64,000 nt of DNA. Origin: Dokdonella_A sp963758365. GTDB lineage: Bacteria > Pseudomonadota > Gammaproteobacteria > Xanthomonadales > Rhodanobacteraceae. A program made the translations under genes and the position numbers. Location: assembly GCA_963758365.1 (NCBI GenBank), contig CAVWVB010000001.1, positions 1,612,001-1,676,000 of the forward strand. The letters run 5' to 3'. The notes below the pieces were generated by a model that ran no database searches, was not told the DNA's origin, and worked only from the letters and a program-made list of their open reading frames with translations. Shown here one piece after another: positions 9,583 to 19,288 of this stretch; within the stretch, counting starts at the first letter, position 1, and every line of letters starts with the position of its first letter.

Positions 9583-10554
9583 TCAGGCGTCGACGAACGA
9601 ATACGCCATGACGTCGCCGATGCGGTCGGTGCCGCTGATCGCCATCAGCAGGCGCTCGATACCGAGCGCCACGCCGGAACAGGCCGGCAAACACGGCAAT
9701 ACAGCGAGAAGGCGGTCGTCGATCGGCATCTCGCGCTGGCCGCGTGCGCGGCGCCGCTGGTTGTCGTTTCCGAAACGGGCACGTTGTTCGGCCGCATCGG
9801 TCAGTTCGTGGTACCCGTTGGCCAGTTCGTTGGCCCCGAGATAGATCTCGAAACGCTCGGCCACCGGCGGGGTTCCCGCGCGGATCACTGCCAGCGCGCA
9901 TTGACTGGCAGGAAAATCACGAATCACGCTGATGCGGTCGCGAGGAAAAGATGGCTGCAACCGATGCGTCACCAGCAGGTCCAGCCAGTCCTCGCGCATC
10001 AGGCCGGCCGCATCGATCCGGAAGCCTGCGAGAGCGGCCTTCAGTGTTTCGAGCGGTGCGACGAACGGGTCGATGCCGAGTTCATCGAGAAACCACTCCC
10101 GATAGCTGCGCTCGACGACGGTCGCACCTTGTCCGAACGCTCCCAGCACCGCCTGCACGAGTTCGCAGGCCTCTCCGGCCAGCCGTCGATAGTCCCAGCC
10201 GACCCTGTACCACTCGAGCATCGTGAACTCCGGGTTGTGACCACGCCCGTACTCGCCATTTCGAAACACACGCCCCAGTTCATAGCAGTCGCCGATACCG
10301 GCCGCAAGCAGGCGCTTCATCGCGTGTTCGGGCGACGTGCGCAACCAGCGCTCGCGTGAACCGGCGTCCAGCCGACCGCAAAACGTCGTCTCGAAGCTCT
10401 CGATGTTGGGTTCGGTGTTGCCCGCTTGAGCGAGCACCGGCGTCTCGACCTCGAGCACGCCGCGTTTGCAAAAGAATGCGCGCACAAGCGCATACAGCTC
10501 GGCGCGTCGCCGCAGTGCGGTGTGCGACAACTCTCCCACTGAGGGCTCAGCCAT
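9583..10554 (-). CDS. epmA: EF-P-(R)-beta-lysine ligase EpmA
   Basis: 323 aa class II aminoacyl-tRNA-synthetase paralogue that attaches (R)-beta-lysine to elongation factor P. It resembles the LysRS catalytic core without the anticodon-binding domain. Class II motifs are visible: VLEVETPVL near residue 30, the motif 2 region RVFRNGEYGRGHNPEFTMLEW around residue 100, and the C-terminal GVALGIERLLM. Start ATG 10554 is preferred because LSHTALRRRAEL follows at the usual distance, and it matches the E. coli length of 325. Its first 8 bases overlap the end of ligA, implying cotranscription. Confidence 0.93.
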   Translation of the reverse strand: MAEPSVGELSHTALRRRAELYALVRAFFCKRGVLEVETPVLAQAGNTEPNIESFETTFCGRLDAGSRERWLRTSPEHAMKRLLAAGIGDCYELGRVFRNGEYGRGHNPEFTMLEWYRVGWDYRRLAGEACELVQAVLGAFGQGATVVERSYREWFLDELGIDPFVAPLETLKAALAGFRIDAAGLMREDWLDLLVTHRLQPSFPRDRISVIRDFPASQCALAVIRAGTPPVAERFEIYLGANELANGYHELTDAAEQRARFGNDNQRRRARGQREMPIDDRLLAVLPCLPACSGVALGIERLLMAISGTDRIGDVMAYSFVDA

Positions 10555-12910
10555 CTTGATCGCGCAGATACGCGAGCAGGCGCGCCTCCTCCCAGATCTC
10601 GATTCCGAGCTCCTGCGCCTTGTCGAGCTTCGACCCGGCCGCCTCTCCGGCAACCACAAAGCTGGTCTTGTTCGAGACGCTGCTGGCCACCTTTGCGCCG
10701 AGCGCCTCCAGACGCGTCCTTGCGTCTTCCCGCGTCAATGTGGCGAGCGTGCCGGTCAGCACGATCACATTGCCTTCGAGTGGTCCTGCCGCCATGGGGC
10801 CCGACCCACGCCCCAGCGCTGCATGCAACTTCCCAGCCGTCTGCGAACAACGCATCAGAAGAGCGCGTGCATCGGCATCGGCGAGAAATGCCTGGACGGA
10901 CTCGGCAACGTCGCGCGGCAAGCCGGCGCCAAGCAGCTGCTGACTGTCCGCATCGATCAGCGCCTCGATCGACGGAAACGTCACCGCCAGTTGTTGCGCG
11001 CGCTTCGTGGTCACCCTTGGAATTTCCGCTTGCGCGAGCAGATTCGCGGTGTCAAGCGCTCCTGCCAGCTTCGCGGATGGTGCATGTGTTCCGGTGAGTT
11101 CGATGCCGCGCGCAAGCAGGTCGTCGACGACCTGCTGATTGCCGGGCTGGGCGAAGAACGCGTCGATTGCGCGCGCAACTTCACCGCCGATATCCGGTAC
11201 CAGCTTGAGCACGGGCCAGGGAAGACGACGAATCACCGAAACATCGCCGAACCAGGCCGCCAGCAATCTGGCTGTGCTTTCCCCGACGTGCTTGATGCCA
11301 AGGGCGAACAGGAAGCGTGCAAGTGCGGCGTGCCTGCTTCGTTCGATGGCCCCGATCAGGTTTTCTGCCCATCTCGTCGCGACCTTGCCTGCCTTGACCG
11401 TTTCCGGTGTCGTGCCGTCGCGTTCGTCGGCACGCCGCTTCATTTCCAGCAGGTCTTCGAGGGTCAGCCGGTAGAGGTCGGCGACCGAAGCGACATAACC
11501 GAAATTGCCGAGTTCATCAATGTAGCGCTCGCCGAGTCCGTCGATGTCCATCGCGCGACGCGATGCGAAATGGAACAGGGCCTGCGTGCGCTGCGCGGCG
11601 CAGGTGAGGCCGCCAGTGCATCGCGCAACGGCTTCACCGTCTTCGCGCACGATGTCCGAGGCGCAGATCGGACAGCGCGCCGGCATGTTCCACGCCTGCG
11701 ATTTTGCGGGGCGCAGCTCCGACACGACACGGACGACCTCGGGAATCACATCGCCGGCACGACGCACGATCACCGTGTCGCCTACGCGCACGTCAAGGCG
11801 CGCGACCTGGTCGGCGTTGTGCAACGTCGCATTCGTCACGGTGACGCCGCCAACCTGCACCGGCGCGAGCCGGGCGGTCGGCGTTGCCGCTCCGGTGCGC
11901 CCGATATTGACGTCGATTGCCTCCACCGTGGTCTGCTGCTCCTGGGCCGGAAACTTGTGCGCGATCGCCCAGCGTGGTGTGCGACCGACGTACCCGAGTT
12001 CACGCTGCCCGGAAAGATCGTCGAGCTTGTAGACGACACCGTCAATATCGAACGGCAATCCGTCACGCATCGCCCCGATGCGTTCGAAATAGGCGAGACA
12101 GCCGGCCACTCCGCGGGCCGTGTCGACCAGCGTGCTGACGGGCAAGCCCCATGCACGGAACAGGGCCAGGGTCGCCGAATGCGTGGCCGGAAGCGCCGCT
12201 CCGTCGAAGACCCCGAGCGCATACGCATAGAACGCGAGCGGTCGTCGTGCGGTGACGCGTGGATCGAGTTGGCGCAAGGAGCCCGCAGCGCCATTGCGCG
12301 GGTTCGCCAGGACCTTGCCGCCCTCGCTGCGCGCACGCGTATTCCAGACGTCGAATGCCGCGCGCGGCATGTATACCTCGCCGCGAACCTCGAGAACGCG
12401 CGGCCAGCCGGAGCCGCGCAGCCGCAACGGAATGGACTTGATCGTGCGCAGGTTCGCGGTCACGTCTTCCCCGGTCTCGCCATCGCCACGTGTCGCGCCG
12501 CGCACGAACGCGCCTTCCTCGTAGCGCAGACTGATCGCAAGGCCATCGAATTTCGGTTCGACGGAAAACATGGGGTCGCGTTTGCCCAGTCGATTCTCGA
12601 TGCGGGCGACGAAATCCTCGACATCCGCGGTGTCGAATGCATTGCCCAGCGAGAGCATCGGGATCTCGTGGCGCACCTGGGTGAACGCGCCCGAGGGCGC
12701 CGCTCCAACCCTCTGGGTCGGAGAGTCGGGCGTCACGAGCTGCGGGTGCGCAGTCTCCAGCTCGACCAGCTCCCGAAACATCCGGTCGTATTCGGCATCG
12801 GGGATCTCCGGCTCGTCGAGTACGTGATAGCGATAATTCGCGTCGTCGATGCGTGCACGCAGCTCGTTCGCGCGCCGGGTCGCCTGCGGGATCGGGATAC
12901 GTTTGGCCAT
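10547..12910 (-). CDS. ligA: NAD-dependent DNA ligase LigA
   Basis: 787 aa, slightly longer than the usual 670-700. It seals nicks in replication and repair using NAD. Visible elements in order: domain Ia with the YDRMFREL pattern, the adenylation lysine K120 in the KFDG motif, the OB-fold, a four-cysteine zinc finger (CPICAS then CTGGLTC), helix-hairpin-helix repeats, and a C-terminal BRCT domain beginning near GNVIVLTGTLATL. Part of the extra length lies between the zinc finger and the HhH region (residues about 470-530, ADERDGTTPE). It overlaps epmA by 8 bases. Confidence 0.95.
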   Translation of the reverse strand: MAKRIPIPQATRRANELRARIDDANYRYHVLDEPEIPDAEYDRMFRELVELETAHPQLVTPDSPTQRVGAAPSGAFTQVRHEIPMLSLGNAFDTADVEDFVARIENRLGKRDPMFSVEPKFDGLAISLRYEEGAFVRGATRGDGETGEDVTANLRTIKSIPLRLRGSGWPRVLEVRGEVYMPRAAFDVWNTRARSEGGKVLANPRNGAAGSLRQLDPRVTARRPLAFYAYALGVFDGAALPATHSATLALFRAWGLPVSTLVDTARGVAGCLAYFERIGAMRDGLPFDIDGVVYKLDDLSGQRELGYVGRTPRWAIAHKFPAQEQQTTVEAIDVNIGRTGAATPTARLAPVQVGGVTVTNATLHNADQVARLDVRVGDTVIVRRAGDVIPEVVRVVSELRPAKSQAWNMPARCPICASDIVREDGEAVARCTGGLTCAAQRTQALFHFASRRAMDIDGLGERYIDELGNFGYVASVADLYRLTLEDLLEMKRRADERDGTTPETVKAGKVATRWAENLIGAIERSRHAALARFLFALGIKHVGESTARLLAAWFGDVSVIRRLPWPVLKLVPDIGGEVARAIDAFFAQPGNQQVVDDLLARGIELTGTHAPSAKLAGALDTANLLAQAEIPRVTTKRAQQLAVTFPSIEALIDADSQQLLGAGLPRDVAESVQAFLADADARALLMRCSQTAGKLHAALGRGSGPMAAGPLEGNVIVLTGTLATLTREDARTRLEALGAKVASSVSNKTSFVVAGEAAGSKLDKAQELGIEIWEEARLLAYLRDQDG

Positions 12911-13000
12911 GGATGAAGTTTAGCGGCTTGCCGCAAGGCGGCGTGACGACCGTCCGCCCTGCGGTCAGACTCGGTTATCGCGACGGCCGAGGTCAAGACG

Positions 13001-13843
13001 ATGGCGAAACGGGATTGGAGTGCCTTTCCGCATCCGGACAAGGCGTTCGACTACGCGGGCGACAAGCTCGCCAAGGCCTGGCCAACCTTGCATGCGGGCG
13101 ATCAGGAGACGTTTCCCGACGAGAAGCACGTGGCTGCACTGCTCAAGAAGCATCCTGGTCTCGGCAAGGACCCCCGTGCCCTGGCCAAAACACTGCAGGA
13201 CACATGGCGTGCGTTTCATCGTGGTGATTTCCAGCAGGCTTTCGAAGCCGGAGCTGGGCTCAAGGCGCTCGGCGCCTCGGCCGCGATCAAGGCCGGCGGA
13301 ATCCATGCGACCTATCTGGTCGAAGGCGACAAGGCCAAGATGGCTCGTTACGAGGTACTGATCGACCTCGCAGAGCAAGCGGTCGCGGCGTTGCCCGATC
13401 AGGCGAACAGTCACTACCGGCGCGCGTTCGCGATCGGTCGCCTTAGTCAGACGCTTTCTATCACCAAGGCGCTCGCCCAGGGTCTCGCCGGAAAGGTGCG
13501 CGAATCGCTGGATGCGACGCTGGCCCTCGCACCCCGGCATGCGGAAGCGGAGACCGCGCTTGGTCTCTATCACGCCGAGATCGTCGGCAAGGTCGGTGGC
13601 ATGCTCGCCAGACTGACCTACGGCGCCAGCGCGAGCGAGGCCGAGAAGCATCTCAGACACGCGCTCAAGCTGACGCCGGCCTCGCCGATAGCGTGGATCG
13701 AATACGGCAATGGACTGTTGTTGCTGCACGGCGACAAGCGTGAAGACGAAGTTGCCGAGGCCTACGACAAGGCCGCGCATCTGAAGCCGCACGACGCGAT
13801 GGAAGCACTCGACGCAGCCTGGGCGCGGGAGCAGATCGAATAG
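13001..13843 (+). CDS. TPR-like hypothetical protein
   Basis: 280 aa, not recognised as a named family. The N-terminus (MAKRDWSAFPHPDKAFDYAGDKL) has no signal peptide. From about residue 60 to the end the sequence is helical with TPR-like spacing, including SLDATLALAPRHAEAETALGLY and HLRHALKLTPASPIAWIEYGNGLLLLHGD, so a scaffold or adaptor role is plausible. It is rich in Lys and Ala, and probably cytoplasmic. It is divergent from ligA by 90 bases and ends 48 bases before the convergent ppiD stop. Function unknown. Confidence 0.8.
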   Translation: MAKRDWSAFPHPDKAFDYAGDKLAKAWPTLHAGDQETFPDEKHVAALLKKHPGLGKDPRALAKTLQDTWRAFHRGDFQQAFEAGAGLKALGASAAIKAGGIHATYLVEGDKAKMARYEVLIDLAEQAVAALPDQANSHYRRAFAIGRLSQTLSITKALAQGLAGKVRESLDATLALAPRHAEAETALGLYHAEIVGKVGGMLARLTYGASASEAEKHLRHALKLTPASPIAWIEYGNGLLLLHGDKREDEVAEAYDKAAHLKPHDAMEALDAAWAREQIE

Positions 13844-13891
13844 CGTGCACCCGCCCGCGGTCTGGCGCGCATCAGCCGGAATACCGACCGA

Positions 13892-15814
13892 TCAGAAGTC
13901 CTGGAGCTTGTCCGCGGAAACGCTGATCTTGGTGTTCGCGCGAAGCGCCGCTATGAACTCGCGCGCGGCTTCGTCACCGGCTCCCTTGCGCAGCGTGTTG
14001 CGTGCCGCTTCCCGCGTCTTCGCATCGAGCGTCGCCGGATCCCCATCGACGACCCGATCGAGTGCCACCAGCGCATAACGGTCATCGCCCAGATCGACCA
14101 GACGAGTACTCGACTTTCCCTGTTCCGGGCGCGGCATCAGGAACGCGGCCGCAACCAGCTTGCTGTCCGCGTTCGCCGCGTCACGACCCACACCCTTCGA
14201 TTCCTCGACCTTGAGCTCGTTCGCCGCGGCCAGCGCATCCAGGGGCTTGCCCCCTGCGAGCGCTCCGTACAGCGAGTCGGCATGTTCCCGGGCCTGCCTG
14301 CTGGTGCGCTCGGCGACGATCCGCGCGCGGACCGCATCACGCACGGCTTCGAGAGGCATCGGCGTCGCCGGCTTGTGGTCGGCCACGCGCACGACGACGA
14401 TATGGTTCGGACCGAGGTCGATCGGATCCGAGTTGTTGTTCTGCACCAACACGCTATCGGAGAACGCCGCCTTGATCACCTGCGGATTCGCGGCGATTCC
14501 ATCACCTCCTCCCTGGCGGCTGACGAGCGGTGTCTTCTCCACGGACAGTCCGAGTTCCTTGGCAGCCGGCTCCAGGCTGGAAGGATCCTCATAGGTCAGA
14601 TCAGTCAGTCTGCCGGCCTTCTCCGCATAAACCCGCTCACGTTCGGAGTTTGCGTATTCCTTGGCGAGTTCGGGTTTCACTTCCTCGAAGGTGCGTGTCT
14701 TGCCGGGGCGGATATCACGCAGTTCGATGATGTGGTATCCCTCACTGCCGAGAACCGGAGCCGAGATGTCGCCCTTCTTCTGCAGCGCAAACAGCGCACT
14801 CTCGAATGCCTCGTCGGTGGTCCCCTTGTCGAGCCAGCCGAGGTCGCCGCCCTGGTTCTTCGAACCCAGATCGTCCGAATATTCCTTGGCAAGGGTCGCG
14901 AAGTCCTTGCCTTCGCCGAGCTGCTTCTCGATCTCCTGGGCTTTGGCCAGTGCCTGCTTCTGTTCTTCGGGCGAACCCTTGCCTGCGACCTTGATCAGAA
15001 TATGCGAAGCCTCGCGCTGCTCATTGCTCACGAAGCGCGTTTTTTCCTTTTCATAGCGATCCTTGAGAACACTCTCGTCGGGCGTGAGATTGACGTCCAG
15101 TCTGGATGCATCGAGCTCGATGTAGTCGAGCGCCACGCGCTCGGGAATCATGAATTCGGCAGAATGCGCCTTGTAGTACGCCTCGATTTCGCCGCTTGTC
15201 ACTGCGGCGTTGTCCGGCGCCGGTTTCTCGAGCGTGGCATAACGGAAGTCGCGGCGCTGATCGCGCAGGCGCAGGTAGGTGTCGATCTCGGCATCGGTGA
15301 CCAGCGCGGTGGCGCTGATCTGCGTCGGAAGTTCACGTCTGCTCAGATCCTGACGCACGCGTTCCTCGAAACCGAGCGGCGACATGCCTTGTGAAGCGAG
15401 CGCCGCCTTGTATTGATCGCCGTCGAACTTGCCGTCGACCTGAAACGCGGGAATGGACAGGATTTCCTTGCGGATGCGCTCCGCCGGAACCGTCACGCCC
15501 AGTTGCTCGTTGGCAGCGAGCAGGACCTGCTCATCCACGAGTTGATCGACCACCTGCTGCTTGATCTCCGGCTTTTCGAAGAACGAGGCATCCAGTGCAC
15601 CATTGGTCATCTGCTGCATGCGTTGACGATACTGGTTGAATCGCTCGCGGAACTCGTCCTGGCTGATTTCCCTGTCGCCGACCCTGGCAACGCCCGTGCT
15701 CGTCCGCGACACGAAGTACGATTCGATGCCGAAGAACGAGAAGCCGATCGTGATCAGTACAAGCGCGATCTTGACGAACAGGCCGGATTTCTTTCCGCGG
15801 AGCAACTGCAGCAT
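13892..15814 (-). CDS. ppiD: Periplasmic folding chaperone PpiD (SurA/PpiC family)
   Basis: 640 aa inner-membrane-anchored periplasmic chaperone assisting proteins that leave the Sec translocon. The N-terminus MLQLLRGKKSGLFVK is followed by one membrane segment (about residues 14-32). Then come a SurA-N-like region with VDQLVDEQVLLAANEQLG, and a parvulin domain at about 265-365 recognisable by ASHILIKV, GGDLGWL and GYHIIEL. The start was taken at ATG 15814, right before the basic-plus-membrane segment; the open frame continues 26 codons upstream. It lies last in the tig-clpPX-lon-hupB-ppiD block, behind a tRNA-Val terminator, so it probably has its own promoter in 15815-15925. Confidence 0.93.
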   Translation of the reverse strand: MLQLLRGKKSGLFVKIALVLITIGFSFFGIESYFVSRTSTGVARVGDREISQDEFRERFNQYRQRMQQMTNGALDASFFEKPEIKQQVVDQLVDEQVLLAANEQLGVTVPAERIRKEILSIPAFQVDGKFDGDQYKAALASQGMSPLGFEERVRQDLSRRELPTQISATALVTDAEIDTYLRLRDQRRDFRYATLEKPAPDNAAVTSGEIEAYYKAHSAEFMIPERVALDYIELDASRLDVNLTPDESVLKDRYEKEKTRFVSNEQREASHILIKVAGKGSPEEQKQALAKAQEIEKQLGEGKDFATLAKEYSDDLGSKNQGGDLGWLDKGTTDEAFESALFALQKKGDISAPVLGSEGYHIIELRDIRPGKTRTFEEVKPELAKEYANSERERVYAEKAGRLTDLTYEDPSSLEPAAKELGLSVEKTPLVSRQGGGDGIAANPQVIKAAFSDSVLVQNNNSDPIDLGPNHIVVVRVADHKPATPMPLEAVRDAVRARIVAERTSRQAREHADSLYGALAGGKPLDALAAANELKVEESKGVGRDAANADSKLVAAAFLMPRPEQGKSSTRLVDLGDDRYALVALDRVVDGDPATLDAKTREAARNTLRKGAGDEAAREFIAALRANTKISVSADKLQDF

Positions 15815-15925
15815 GAGTTCGAAACCTGATGGGAGGGAAACCGTGACGGCGGCAAGCGCCGTCTGCAGTGCGCGGATTCTACGCGCGAGCATTCCGCGAT
15901 GCCGGTGTCGAGGGTTCGACGGGGC

Positions 15926-15954
15926 AAAAACGAGGGCGCCCTCGGGCGCCCTCG
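15926..15954 (-). terminator. Intrinsic terminator after tRNA-Val
   Basis: Read on the minus strand, the 10-bp perfect stem CGAGGGCGCC/GGCGCCCTCG (15945-15954 with 15931-15940) closes a 4-base loop. It is followed directly by five T residues (15930-15926). It lies 35 bases downstream of the tRNA-Val 3' end, so it should end the hupB/tRNA-Val transcription before ppiD. Confidence 0.85.
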
Positions 15955-15989
15955 CTGGATGTCGGAATGCAGGAAAGCTGACGCGATCC

Positions 15990-16064
15990 TGGTGGGTGCT
16001 GAGGGTTTCGAACCCCCGACCCTCGCCTTGTAAGGGCGACGCTCTACCGCTGAGCTAAGCACCC
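15990..16064 (-). tRNA. tRNA-Val (anticodon TAC)
   Basis: The minus strand folds as a cloverleaf: acceptor GGGTGCT pairs with AGCACCC, the D arm is AGCTCAGC.., the anticodon stem-loop is CGCCC-TTACAAG-GGCG with anticodon TAC, and the T arm carries GGTTCGAAACC. The 3' CCA is encoded (15990-15992). It lies between hupB and ppiD and is followed by a strong intrinsic terminator. Confidence 0.95.
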
Positions 16065-16131
16065 GCTGTCGGGCGGACGGCCGGGGAAGATCGCCGGCCC
16101 CAATCAATTCGCACCACGCGCCGTGCCGTCT

Positions 16132-16404
16132 TCAGCCGAGGGCGTCCTTGAGGGCCTTGCCGGCCTTGAATGCAGGCACCTTGGAGGCCTTGATCTTGAT
16201 CGTCTCGCCGGTGCGTGGATTGCGTCCGGTACGCGCCGCGCGCTTGCGCACGACAAACGTGCCGAAACCGACCAACGAAATCGACTCGCCGGACTTCAGT
16301 GTCTTCTTGACCACGTTGAACATCGCCTCGACGGCGCGTTCCGTATCGGCCTTGGTCAGGCCGGAGGCGTCAGCAATCGCGCCTACAAAATCGCCTTTAT
16401 TCAT
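16132..16404 (-). CDS. hupB: DNA-binding protein HU-beta
   Basis: 90 aa histone-like nucleoid protein, the exact family length. The N-terminus MNKGDFVGAIADASGL, the beta-arm region GFGTFVVRKRAARTGRNPRTGE with the Pro-containing tip, and the C-terminal helix are all present. It follows lon on the same strand, as in most gammaproteobacteria. A sigma-70-type promoter is visible 145 bases upstream, and a hairpin separates it from lon, so it is probably transcribed on its own. Confidence 0.96.
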   Translation of the reverse strand: MNKGDFVGAIADASGLTKADTERAVEAMFNVVKKTLKSGESISLVGFGTFVVRKRAARTGRNPRTGETIKIKASKVPAFKAGKALKDALG

Positions 16405-16548
16405 TTAGGACTCCCGCACGAGACTGCCGCCTCGCAGTGAATTTTATCGAGTCGAAACGGCTGCCCGGAGGCCATGCACCCCGCAATCGTCGTTTCGTTA
16501 CCCCGCAATCGCCCGGACATCGAAGTCTACCTGGATCGCGGCGCGCTA

Positions 16549-16577
16549 TTTATACCAGCGCCCCCCAAGGCACGCAA
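16549..16577 (-). promoter_or_regulatory. Putative sigma-70 promoter of hupB
   Basis: On the minus strand, TTGCGT (16577-16572) and TATAAA (16554-16549) are separated by exactly 17 bases. This AT-rich -10 stands out from the GC-rich surroundings and lies in the lon-hupB gap (16405-16694). The gap holds only this signal and the hairpin noted next to it; no further gene is seen. Confidence 0.6.
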
Positions 16578-16610
16578 CACAACGCGAGGCGCGCTTCGGG
16601 CACCTCGCGT
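16574..16610 (-). terminator. Possible terminator after lon
   Basis: On the minus strand, ACGCGAGG (16610-16603) pairs with CCTCGCGT (16589-16582). It is followed by a T-rich but interrupted tail (TGTGTTGC). The stem lies 85 bases after the lon stop. The tail overlaps the hupB -35 region, which would put termination and initiation side by side. Confidence 0.4.
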
Positions 16611-16694
16611 AAGCTTTCACGGGACCACCGGAGCGACAAGTCCAAACGTGCACCATCGATCGCGTGCCGCGTTCCCCCGCGGCAACACGCCCGT

Positions 16695-19181
16695 TCAGTG
16701 TGGCCTCACGGCGGATTCGGCGGGGCTGTCTTCGCGTGGGCGCGGCGCGTCGCCTTCGGTGCGAGTAGCCGGAGCAAGCGGACGCTCGAGCGCCAAATCA
16801 AGCACCTCGTCGATCCAGCGAACCGGATGGATCTGCAGCGATCCGGTCACGTTCTTCGGAATATCGACCAGATCCTTGCGGTTTTCCTCCGGAATGATCA
16901 CGGTCGTGATGCCTCCGCGATGCGCCGCCAGAAGCTTTTCCTTGAGGCCTCCGATCGGCAGTACACGACCACGCAGGGTGATTTCCCCGGTCATCGCGAC
17001 TTCGGATCGGACCGGCACGCGCGTCAGCACCGAAACCAGCGCGGTGCACATTGCGATGCCCGCGCTGGGGCCATCCTTGGGCGTCGCACCTTCGGGCACA
17101 TGGACATGCACGTCGAGCTTCTGGTGGAATTCCGGATCGATGCCGAATCGCTCGGCGCGGGCGCGCACCACGCTGAGCGCAGCGTGGATCGATTCCTGCA
17201 TGACATCGCCAAGCTGCCCGGTGTGGATAAGCTTGCCTTTGCCCGGCACGACAGTGGCCTCGATGCTCAGCAGGTCCCCGCCCACCGAAGTCCAGGCCAG
17301 GCCGGTCACGAGCCCGACTTCGTTTTGCTGTTCGGCGCGACCATAAGTGAACTTGCGTACACCCAGAAACGTATCGAGATTCTTCGAAGTCACGCTGATG
17401 CGTGTTCGCTTGCGCGTTGCGCCGCCCTTGGGCGTCTTCGCCGCCTTCGCAGCACCCAATGTCAGTTCCTTGACCGTCTTGCGGCAGATCTTCGAAATGT
17501 CGCGCTCGAGATTGCGTACCCCCGATTCACGCGTGTAGTAGCGGATTACGTCACGCAGGGCTTCTTCCGCGATCGTCAGCTCCGTGCTTTTCAAGCCATT
17601 CGCCTTGAGCTGCTTGGGCACGAGGTAACGCTGCGCGATATTCACCTTCTCGTCTTCGGTGTACCCGGGAATCCGGATCACCTCCATGCGATCGGCGAGC
17701 GCGGGCGGGATATTCAGCGAATTGGCCGTTGCGATCCACATCACTTCGGACAGGTCGACATCCACTTCGAGATAGTGGTCGTTGAACGTGTGGTTCTGCT
17801 CAGGATCGAGTACTTCCAGAAGCGCCGACGAGGGATCGCCACGGAAGTCCATCGACATCTTGTCGATCTCGTCGAGCACGAACAGCGGATTGCGCGTCCC
17901 GGCCTTGCTGAGATTCTGGATGATCCGACCCGGCATCGAACCGATGTAGGTGCGGCGATGGCCGCGAATCTCCGCCTCGTCGCGCACGCCGCCAAGCGAC
18001 ATGCGGATGAACTTGCGATTCGTCGCCTTCGCGATCGACTGCCCGAGCGAGGTCTTGCCCACTCCGGGCGGTCCGACCAGGCACAGAATCGGACCCTTCA
18101 TCTTCTGCACACGTTGCTGCACCGCGAGGTATTCGAGGATCCGCTCCTTGACTTTCTCGAGGCCAAAATGATCGGCATCGAGAACCTCTTCGGCTCGCTT
18201 GAGGTCGCGCCTGACCTTGGTCTTCTTCTTCCACGGCACCCCAAGCAGGCTGTCGACGTAGTTGCGCACCACGGTCGCTTCGGCCGACATCGGCGACATC
18301 TGTTTCAACTTGTTCAGTTCGGTACGAGCCTTCGCCTCGATTGGCTTGGGCATGCCAGAAGTGGCTATCCTCCTGGCCAGCTCCTCGAGCTCGTTCGGCG
18401 CGTCCTCGATGTCGCCGAGCTCCTTCTGGATGGCCTTCATCTGCTCGTTGAGGTAATACTCGCGCTGGCTCTTTTCCATCTGCGTCTTGACGCGACCGCG
18501 GATGCGCTTTTCGATCTGCTGCACGTCGATTTCGCCATCGACCATGCCGACCAGGAGCTCCTGACGGTCAGCGACATCGATCGTCTCCAGTGCACGTTGC
18601 TTGTCAGCCACCTGTACTGCGATGTGTGCGGCAATCGTGTCGGCCAGGCGAGACGGGTCGTCGATACCAGCCAGCGTCGACATCAGCTCGGGAGGAATCT
18701 TGCGCGACAGCTTGACCAGTTGCTCAAACAGGCTGATGAGTTGACGATTAATGACCTCGATCTCGCGCTCGCTGCGCGTAAATGCGGGATCGAGAACTCG
18801 CGCGTGCGCCACCATCAGGCCATCGCGTTCACCGAATGCCGCAATCTCGGCCCGATTGATGCCCTCCACGAGTACCTTGATCGTTCCGTCCGGCAGCTTG
18901 AGCAGCTGCAGCACGCTCGCAATCGTGCCGATCGTGTAGAGGTCCCCTGCCGCCGGATCGTCGATATCGGGGCTGCGCTGTGCCACCAGCAGGATCTTCT
19001 TGCTGCCTGCCATGGCGCTTTCGAGAGCCCGCACCGACTTCTCGCGGCCCACGAACAGCGGAATGACCATGTGCGGGAACACGACGACATCCCGCAGCGG
19101 CAGCACGGGCATCTCGAGGGGCTCTGTGGAAGCTTTCTGAAGTTTGCTCGACTTGTCGGTCATCGGCTCGCTGTGGGGCAA
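16695..19181 (-). CDS. lon: ATP-dependent protease Lon
   Basis: 828 aa AAA+ serine protease for misfolded and regulatory proteins. The N-terminal substrate-binding domain begins at PVLPLRDVVVFP. Walker A is GPPGVGKTSLGQSIA and Walker B is FVLDEIDKM, followed by the protease domain with the catalytic serine in PKDGPSAG and the lysine in GGLKEKLLAA. The first ATG is at 19181; an in-frame ATG at 19163 (MTDKSSKLQK) is an equally possible start. It is downstream of clpX with a 107-base gap containing a strong stem-loop. Confidence 0.96.
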   Translation of the reverse strand: MPHSEPMTDKSSKLQKASTEPLEMPVLPLRDVVVFPHMVIPLFVGREKSVRALESAMAGSKKILLVAQRSPDIDDPAAGDLYTIGTIASVLQLLKLPDGTIKVLVEGINRAEIAAFGERDGLMVAHARVLDPAFTRSEREIEVINRQLISLFEQLVKLSRKIPPELMSTLAGIDDPSRLADTIAAHIAVQVADKQRALETIDVADRQELLVGMVDGEIDVQQIEKRIRGRVKTQMEKSQREYYLNEQMKAIQKELGDIEDAPNELEELARRIATSGMPKPIEAKARTELNKLKQMSPMSAEATVVRNYVDSLLGVPWKKKTKVRRDLKRAEEVLDADHFGLEKVKERILEYLAVQQRVQKMKGPILCLVGPPGVGKTSLGQSIAKATNRKFIRMSLGGVRDEAEIRGHRRTYIGSMPGRIIQNLSKAGTRNPLFVLDEIDKMSMDFRGDPSSALLEVLDPEQNHTFNDHYLEVDVDLSEVMWIATANSLNIPPALADRMEVIRIPGYTEDEKVNIAQRYLVPKQLKANGLKSTELTIAEEALRDVIRYYTRESGVRNLERDISKICRKTVKELTLGAAKAAKTPKGGATRKRTRISVTSKNLDTFLGVRKFTYGRAEQQNEVGLVTGLAWTSVGGDLLSIEATVVPGKGKLIHTGQLGDVMQESIHAALSVVRARAERFGIDPEFHQKLDVHVHVPEGATPKDGPSAGIAMCTALVSVLTRVPVRSEVAMTGEITLRGRVLPIGGLKEKLLAAHRGGITTVIIPEENRKDLVDIPKNVTGSLQIHPVRWIDEVLDLALERPLAPATRTEGDAPRPREDSPAESAVRPH

Positions 19182-19206
19182 GAATGCAAGGGTCGCGAAA
19201 ACGCGA

Positions 19207-19232
19207 ACGGCAGCGTGTACCCACGCTGCCGT
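19207..19232. other. Perfect 10-bp stem-loop in the clpX-lon gap
   Basis: ACGGCAGCGT (19207-19216) and ACGCTGCCGT (19223-19232) form a perfect inverted repeat with a 6-base loop. A smaller hairpin (TCGCG-TTTT-CGCGA on the minus strand) follows. There is no proper T tract, so it is either a weak or Rho-assisted terminator or an mRNA-stabilising structure between clpX and lon. Confidence 0.5.
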
Positions 19233-19288
19233 ATCGTCAAGTAAGGATTCCTGTCGCGTTTACAAGGGCAGCACCAAGCCGAGACCGC

